Source of the DNA: an uncultured Bacteroidota bacterium
GTDB lineage: Bacteria > Bacteroidota > Bacteroidia > Bacteroidales > P3
Reading direction: 5' to 3'
Assembly (NCBI GenBank): GCA_902788805.1
Contig: CADALO010000009.1
Coordinates: 1 to 64,000 of the forward strand
Length of the DNA: 64,000 bases
Position numbers and translations under genes: made by a program. The notes beneath the pieces were generated by a model, which did no database searches, was not told the origin of the DNA, and worked only from the letters and a program-made list of their open reading frames with translations. This document shows, one piece after another, positions 59,451-64,000 of the stretch (positions are counted from its first letter, which is position 1; every line of letters starts with the position of its first letter).

Positions 59451-59677
59451 AATAGATTGTTGTTTTATTGTTTTTGTTTATTGAACGCAGAAGGATTCGT
59501 TTTATTGTCAACGGCTGAAAAAAGTTCCCCTTCGGTGCTCAAAAAACGGCCCGAAATCCGACTTTTTGATAAATTTTTGGTTTTTGTAAGTAATTGGCTG
59601 TGCCTCAGAGTGTAATATGGCTTTCAAAAAAGTTTGAAAAGTCTGAAAAAGGGTCAAAAATGGCCTTTTGCAACTCC

Positions 59678-59790
59678 CTGATTTCCATATACTATCTTCC
59701 TATCAAATTCTACCCAAATTCTTACCAAAGTCTTACCAAATTTTATATCAGTAGAACTTGATAGGTTTTTAGTAGGAATTTATCAAAAAG
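59678..59790 (+). repeat. dispersed palindromic element, copy D
   Basis: This begins CCTGATTTCCATATACTATC, runs through CTATCAAATTCTACCCAAAT and the two TTCTTACCAAA/TCTTACCAAA units, and returns with GTAGAACTTGATAGG. It lies in the 441-bp gap between the divergent pepP and SPFH genes. No gene is seen in the gap. Confidence 0.82.
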
Positions 59791-59891
59791 TCTGGTCGGT
59801 GAAAGGGTGTTTTCTTCTTTTTTCAGCCCCCAATGCAATAACTGCGTGAAATCGGCGTTATACACCCAAACACAAAATAAAAACATTCGCA

Positions 59892-60686
59892 ATGAAGAAA
59901 TTGAAAGATATGTCCGTTGGACAAATCAGTTTGCTGGCTTTGCTGGCGCTGCTGGCTTTGATTACTGTTTTCTCGTCGTTCTACACCATCAAGTCGACCG
60001 AGCGAGGTGTGCTAAGCACTTTCGGCAAGATTTCGTCGGGTGTGATTGAAGACGGTCTGCACGTGAAGATTCCTTTCATTCAGACTGTTAAGAAGGTCAA
60101 TGTGCAGCAGAAAAAGTTTGACGGCACGGAGAATTCGTATACCCGCGACGTGCAGACTTCGGAGGTGCAGTATACTATAAACTACGACCTTGTGCGCGAG
60201 AATGTCAACAATCTGATTAGGAACGTCGGCGACGACTACCACAACCGCATCGTCGTGCCGTTCATCCGCTCGGCTATGAAGCAGGCGTTCGGCAACTTTG
60301 CCGCCACTGAGATTGTCGAAAACCGCGACGCTGTCCGCCGTGAAATCGAGAGTATGCTGCGCCGCACGTTGGACAGCAACTATTTCGTGAATATTCAGTT
60401 CCAGTTGGTTAACATTGATTTTGACGACGACTTCGAGAACGCCATCAAGGAGAAGCAGGTGGCAGAACAGCAGGCGCTGAAGGCTAAGAACGTTACTATC
60501 CAGATTGAGGAGCAGGCCAAGCAGACCAAAATCAGGGCCGAAGCTGACGCCGAGGCCATCCGAATAAAGGCCAAGGCTCTGGAGAGCAATCCCAAGCTGG
60601 TGGAGTACGAGGCGGTGCAGAAGTGGGACGGCAAGATGCCGCAGTATATGATGGGCAACTCGCTGCCGCTGATTAATCTGAAATAA
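59892..60686 (+). CDS. SPFH/prohibitin-family membrane protein
   Basis: This is a 264-residue protein with a single N-terminal transmembrane helix ('ISLLALLALLALITVFSSFY', about 12-31) and an SPFH/Band 7 domain ('GVLSTFGKISSGVIEDGLHV', 'IPFIQTVKKVNVQQKKF', 'YTINYDLVRENVNNLIRNVG'). A long charged coiled coil follows ('KQVAEQQALKAKNVTIQIEE', 'RAEADAEAIRIKAKALE'). It is prohibitin- or HflC-like and probably forms large ring assemblies at the inner membrane that scaffold proteases or lipids. It is followed by a clear terminator, so it is monocistronic. Confidence 0.92.
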   Translation: MKKLKDMSVGQISLLALLALLALITVFSSFYTIKSTERGVLSTFGKISSGVIEDGLHVKIPFIQTVKKVNVQQKKFDGTENSYTRDVQTSEVQYTINYDLVRENVNNLIRNVGDDYHNRIVVPFIRSAMKQAFGNFAATEIVENRDAVRREIESMLRRTLDSNYFVNIQFQLVNIDFDDDFENAIKEKQVAEQQALKAKNVTIQIEEQAKQTKIRAEADAEAIRIKAKALESNPKLVEYEAVQKWDGKMPQYMMGNSLPLINLK

Positions 60687-60712
60687 TTTTTTTTCATTCG
60701 TTGTAAAGGCGA

Positions 60713-60738
60713 GAGCCCCTTTGTGGGCTCTTTTTTTT
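60713..60738 (+). terminator. terminator of the SPFH gene
   Basis: GAGCCC pairs with GGGCTC around a 6-base loop, followed by eight T. Confidence 0.85.
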
Positions 60739-60882
60739 ATTTTTATTGGTGCCAAAGGACGTTGTTTCAAAAAAAATGTGTAATTTAGCAAATTGAATCT
60801 ATGCGCATAATTCCTTGTAAAAAGGGGTTTAGTGCATTGATTAGGATATAGTTATATTCGAAAAATAGAATTAAAGAGATAT

Positions 60883-63552
60883 ATGAAAACCGTTCAAAAA
60901 AGTCTTTTGCTGCTTGCAATATCGCTTGTTTTAGCACCAATGGCCTTTGCCCAGACCAAAAGTTTGGCACAAAAGGCTGACGACCTTTTCAACCAGAAGC
61001 AGTACATTGCCGCACTGCAGAAATATGAGGAGGCGTACAACAAGATTTCGTCGAACAAGGCTGAGAAGAACCGCTGCTATTTCCAGATGGGCGAGTGCTA
61101 CCGCCTGATGAACAACTTCCCGAAGGCGGAGCGTGTGTACAAGCGTTTGATTAATCAGAAGTATTACAATACGGAGCCAAAACTGTATTACTATATGGCT
61201 GAAATGTACCGCTTTGAGAATAAATTTGACGAGGCGGACGAGTATTATGGCAAGTATCTGGAGCTGGTGCCCGACGACAAGTTGGCCCAGCAGCGCAAGG
61301 CGTCGATAATATATGTTAACCAGCTGTTTATGAATCGTACGCGCCACAATATCGTTAAGCTTGAGAAATGGTCGACCGACTTCAACGACTGGGCTCCGCG
61401 CTTTATGGGCGACGACACTACCCGACTGGTTTTCACCTCGTCGCGTTTCGGCAGCGAGGACGACGGCAAGCACGATGCTTGGACGGGTCAGGCTTTCTCT
61501 GACTTCTACACCGTGTTCCAGGACCGTAAGGGCAATTGGAGTGACAATGTGGAGTCGTTCGATAACAGCAAGAAAATCAACAGCGCAGTCAACGAAGGTG
61601 AGGCTTGGTTCTCGCCTGACGGCAGGACGGTTTACTTCTCGCGTTGTGACTCGCGCGAGCACGAGACGCAGGGCTGCTACGTCTATTTCTCGACCAAGGG
61701 CGGAGCTACTATTGACAGCAAACCCGGACGCAAAGGCAAGAAGGACGACAACGCCGAGATGAACAGCGAATGGTCGGAGCCTGTGAAGATTAACCTGGGC
61801 GACACGATGTATAACTATCTGTACCCGACGTTGACGCGCGACCAGTTGACTATGTATTTCTCGTCGGATATGCCCAACGGCTATGGCGACTATGACCTCT
61901 GGGTTGCCACTCGTAAGTCGGTGGATGAGGATTTTGGACGTCCGGTCAACCTGGGCGGCACGGTCAACAGCGCTGGTCGCGAGGTGTTCCCGACGCTGCG
62001 CAACGACTCGACGCTCTACTATTCGTCGAACGGTCTGCCTGGCGTGGGTGGTCTTGATATCTTCCGCAGTGCCAAGAACGGCCGCAAATGGTCGACCCCC
62101 GAAAACTTGGGAATCCCCATCAACTCGTCGTATGACGAAATGAGTATTGTATACTATCCCGAAAGTCAGCACTATATGATGGAGCGTGGCTACTTCTCGT
62201 CGAACCGTCCGTTTGACGACCCGCACAACAAGAAGACTGACAAGAAGGGCAAGAAGGTGCCGCCGATCAACGACGACCTGTTCTATTTTGAACTGCCTCC
62301 GCTGCTGTACAGCATTGAGGGCACTATCCGCGACGAGAAGTCAATGCAGCTTGTGGAACACGCCAAGGTGCGCATCGTTGGCTCGGATGGCGGTGAGTTT
62401 GAGACTTATACCAACAAGCAAGGCTTCTATCGTTTCGGCGTGGAGCAGATTAGACGCAATGTGGTGTATAAGATGTATGTCTCGAAAGTGGATTACTTCT
62501 CGATTGAAGGTTCGGAGAGCACTTGCGGCTATAACACCGACAAGGATCTGGTGCACGACTTCCGTCTGGAACCGGTGCCGAAACAGCCTGTGGTACTGCC
62601 TGAAATCCGTTACGACCTCGCAAAATGGGACCTGAAAGAGGAGTTTATGGACTCTTTGATGGACCTCTATTTGGTGATGGTGAATAACCCGAATGTCGTT
62701 GTGGAGCTTCGTGCCCATACCGACTGCCGCCCGTTCTTGGGTCTTACCAACGACACACTGTCGCAACGCCGCGCTCAGTCGGTGGTGGACTATCTGATTT
62801 CGCGTGGCATCGAGCCTGAACGCCTTGTGGCCAAGGGCTATGCCGAGCGTGTGCCGCGTACGCTTGACCGCAATATGACCATCCGTGTTGACGGTAAGCC
62901 TTATTCTTTTGCTGAAGGTACGACACTGGAATGCGACTATATCAACCATATGAATGACAAGGGACGTCAGGAAGCCGCCCACCAGCTGAACCGACGCTTG
63001 GAGTTCCTGATTCTGCGTACCGATTATGTGTCGAAGAAACTGATTAACAACCTGGCATCGGAGACGCCCACGGTGAAACGCACCGAGGACGGCAAGGTGA
63101 TAGACCTTGTAAACACTCCGATTCCGGAAAGCGACTACAAGCCTGAGATTATCCACGACGAAGGGACTATACCTGCTACGATGATATCGTCGGCAAAGGG
63201 CGAAATCCAATGCATCGTGAACGGTTCTATGATGCCTATGCTGATTGATGAACGCTACGCCGAGCCGATAGCCATTTCGTGGGAAGAGGCTATGAATTTC
63301 CTGTACCAGCGTCGCATCAACAAAGAGGATTTCCCCGACAGGGACAACGCATTCGACCCCGATGGCAACATACTGGACAAGACCACTATCATCTTCAAGG
63401 AGATGCAGATTGGTCAGAAACACCTCTTCAATGTAGAGGTTGTGGTTGTCAAAGGCGTAGACTATAAGTTTATCATCAACCGAGAGGGTTTGAGCCGTTT
63501 CGGTGCTTATCAGTTTGACAAGCAGCGCGGCAAACTCACGTTTGAGGACTGA
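60883..63552 (+). CDS. PorE-like OmpA/TPR/PD40 protein
   Basis: This is an 889-residue exported protein. A signal peptide ends at 'PMAFAQ'. TPR repeats lie in about residues 25-150 ('QYIAALQKYEEAYNKI', 'CYFQMGECYRLMNNFPKAER'). A PD40 propeller has 'RLVFTSSRFGSEDDGKHDAW', 'SPDGRTVYFSRCD' and 'LTMYFSSDMPNGYGDYDLWV'. A carboxypeptidase-regulatory-like domain begins 'YSIEGTIRDEKSMQLVEHAK', and an OmpA domain has 'VVELRAHTDCRPFLG' and 'LSQRRAQSVVDYLISRG'. This order of domains is that of PorE, which links the T9SS trans-envelope machine to peptidoglycan. It is longer than PorE of Porphyromonas because of a C-terminal extension, so it may be a paralogue. Only 12 bp separate it from miaA. Confidence 0.9.
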   Translation: MKTVQKSLLLLAISLVLAPMAFAQTKSLAQKADDLFNQKQYIAALQKYEEAYNKISSNKAEKNRCYFQMGECYRLMNNFPKAERVYKRLINQKYYNTEPKLYYYMAEMYRFENKFDEADEYYGKYLELVPDDKLAQQRKASIIYVNQLFMNRTRHNIVKLEKWSTDFNDWAPRFMGDDTTRLVFTSSRFGSEDDGKHDAWTGQAFSDFYTVFQDRKGNWSDNVESFDNSKKINSAVNEGEAWFSPDGRTVYFSRCDSREHETQGCYVYFSTKGGATIDSKPGRKGKKDDNAEMNSEWSEPVKINLGDTMYNYLYPTLTRDQLTMYFSSDMPNGYGDYDLWVATRKSVDEDFGRPVNLGGTVNSAGREVFPTLRNDSTLYYSSNGLPGVGGLDIFRSAKNGRKWSTPENLGIPINSSYDEMSIVYYPESQHYMMERGYFSSNRPFDDPHNKKTDKKGKKVPPINDDLFYFELPPLLYSIEGTIRDEKSMQLVEHAKVRIVGSDGGEFETYTNKQGFYRFGVEQIRRNVVYKMYVSKVDYFSIEGSESTCGYNTDKDLVHDFRLEPVPKQPVVLPEIRYDLAKWDLKEEFMDSLMDLYLVMVNNPNVVVELRAHTDCRPFLGLTNDTLSQRRAQSVVDYLISRGIEPERLVAKGYAERVPRTLDRNMTIRVDGKPYSFAEGTTLECDYINHMNDKGRQEAAHQLNRRLEFLILRTDYVSKKLINNLASETPTVKRTEDGKVIDLVNTPIPESDYKPEIIHDEGTIPATMISSAKGEIQCIVNGSMMPMLIDERYAEPIAISWEEAMNFLYQRRINKEDFPDRDNAFDPDGNILDKTTIIFKEMQIGQKHLFNVEVVVVKGVDYKFIINREGLSRFGAYQFDKQRGKLTFED

Positions 63553-63564
63553 CAATAAACGGCA

Positions 63565-64000
63565 ATGTCCGGACTTCGCGATGCACAGGCGTCAGGCAAT
63601 GACGCTCCTCTATTGTTGACTATTCTTGGCCCGACGGCGTGCGGCAAGACGGCTTTGGCTGTTGCTGTGGCCGACAAGGTGGGCGGTGAGATTATCAGTG
63701 CCGACTCTCGTCAGGTGTTTCGCGGGATGGACATCGGCACGGGTAAGGATTTGGACGAATATCGTCTGCCGGGACGCACGATTCCGTGCCATTTGGTTGA
63801 TATCCGCGATGCGGGCGAAGAATACAGCGTTTATAAGTTCCAGAATGATTTTGTAAAGGCTTTTGACTCAATATTGGCACGAGGACACCGACCTATTATG
63901 TGTGGTGGCACGGGAATGTATATTGAGTCGATAGTGCGTCGTTATCAGTTGCCCGATGCACCGGTCGACGAGCATTACCGAGAGGCTTTGCAAGGCGTGT
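63565..64000 (+). CDS. miaA: tRNA dimethylallyltransferase, 3'-truncated by the window
   Basis: The first 145 codons of MiaA, which isopentenylates A37 of tRNAs reading U-starting codons. It shows the P-loop 'ILGPTACGKTALAVAVAD', 'IISADSRQVFRGMDIGTGK', 'IPCHLVDIRDAGEEYSVYKF' and 'PIMCGGTGMYIESIVRRYQL'. The frame is open to the last base, so the gene continues beyond the window. I chose the ATG at 63565, 12 bp after the PorE-like stop codon. Confidence 0.96.
   Translation, partial: MSGLRDAQASGNDAPLLLTILGPTACGKTALAVAVADKVGGEIISADSRQVFRGMDIGTGKDLDEYRLPGRTIPCHLVDIRDAGEEYSVYKFQNDFVKAFDSILARGHRPIMCGGTGMYIESIVRRYQLPDAPVDEHYREALQGV

Overview
The window reads as a chromosomal segment of a member of the order Bacteroidales (phylum Bacteroidota). 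The evidence is Bacteroidetes-type promoters (TTTG, 19 bases, TAnnTTTG), proteins with type IX secretion (T9SS) C-terminal sorting domains, PorE-like OmpA/PD40 proteins, a type II-C CRISPR-Cas system with 47-bp repeats, and the usual housekeeping genes (pyrH, frr, birA, queA, comF, pssA, miaA). No rRNA, tRNA or insertion-sequence transposase was seen. A genus cannot be named from the sequence alone.

Layout. 1-8.3 kb: the 3' part of a T9SS cargo gene that collides with an alpha/beta hydrolase gene; an OmpA/PD40 protein; a small exported protein; a glycosyltransferase; a repeat patch; and a YitT membrane protein. 8.9-21.2 kb: a defence-like region. It holds a lipoprotein, a tracrRNA, a HigBA toxin-antitoxin pair and a CRISPR array that carries a small promoter-bearing gene inside it. 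These are followed by cas2, cas1 and cas9 on the opposite strand, a membrane protein, a WYL-domain regulator and an AAA-type ATPase. 21.3-31.5 kb: housekeeping genes (birA, frr, pyrH, comF, queA, pssA, a TPR lipoprotein, an AddB-like nuclease). 31.9-46.1 kb: a polysaccharide operon with its own promoter and terminator. It holds the Wza-like exporter, the Wzc-like kinase, rfbACDB for dTDP-rhamnose, a WecA-like transferase, wlbA/B/C- and wbpA-like genes for a diacetamido-uronic acid sugar, and a large CapD-type dehydratase. 46.1-46.7 kb: very strong tandem and inverted repeats. 47.1-57.8 kb: a giant T9SS-type adhesin of repeated anchor-J and FN3 modules with two frameshifts at its end. 58-64 kb: aminopeptidase P, an SPFH protein, a PorE-like OmpA protein and the start of miaA.

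How parts fit together. The CRISPR array and the cas operon appear to be transcribed toward each other and to share one bidirectional terminator. The tracrRNA, recognised by a 19-base perfect complement to the repeat, lies beyond the array and is separated from it by HigBA. A 315-bp insert inside the array carries an 83-residue gene read antisense to the array. This is the most unusual arrangement in the window.

The genome is also rich in small non-coding repeats. A palindromic element of about 100 bp occurs four times, three of them between divergent genes. Other families invade intergenic gaps and even queA. Three T9SS-type genes or remnants have damaged 3' ends. All functional calls rest on reading the sequence and on family knowledge; no database search was run.
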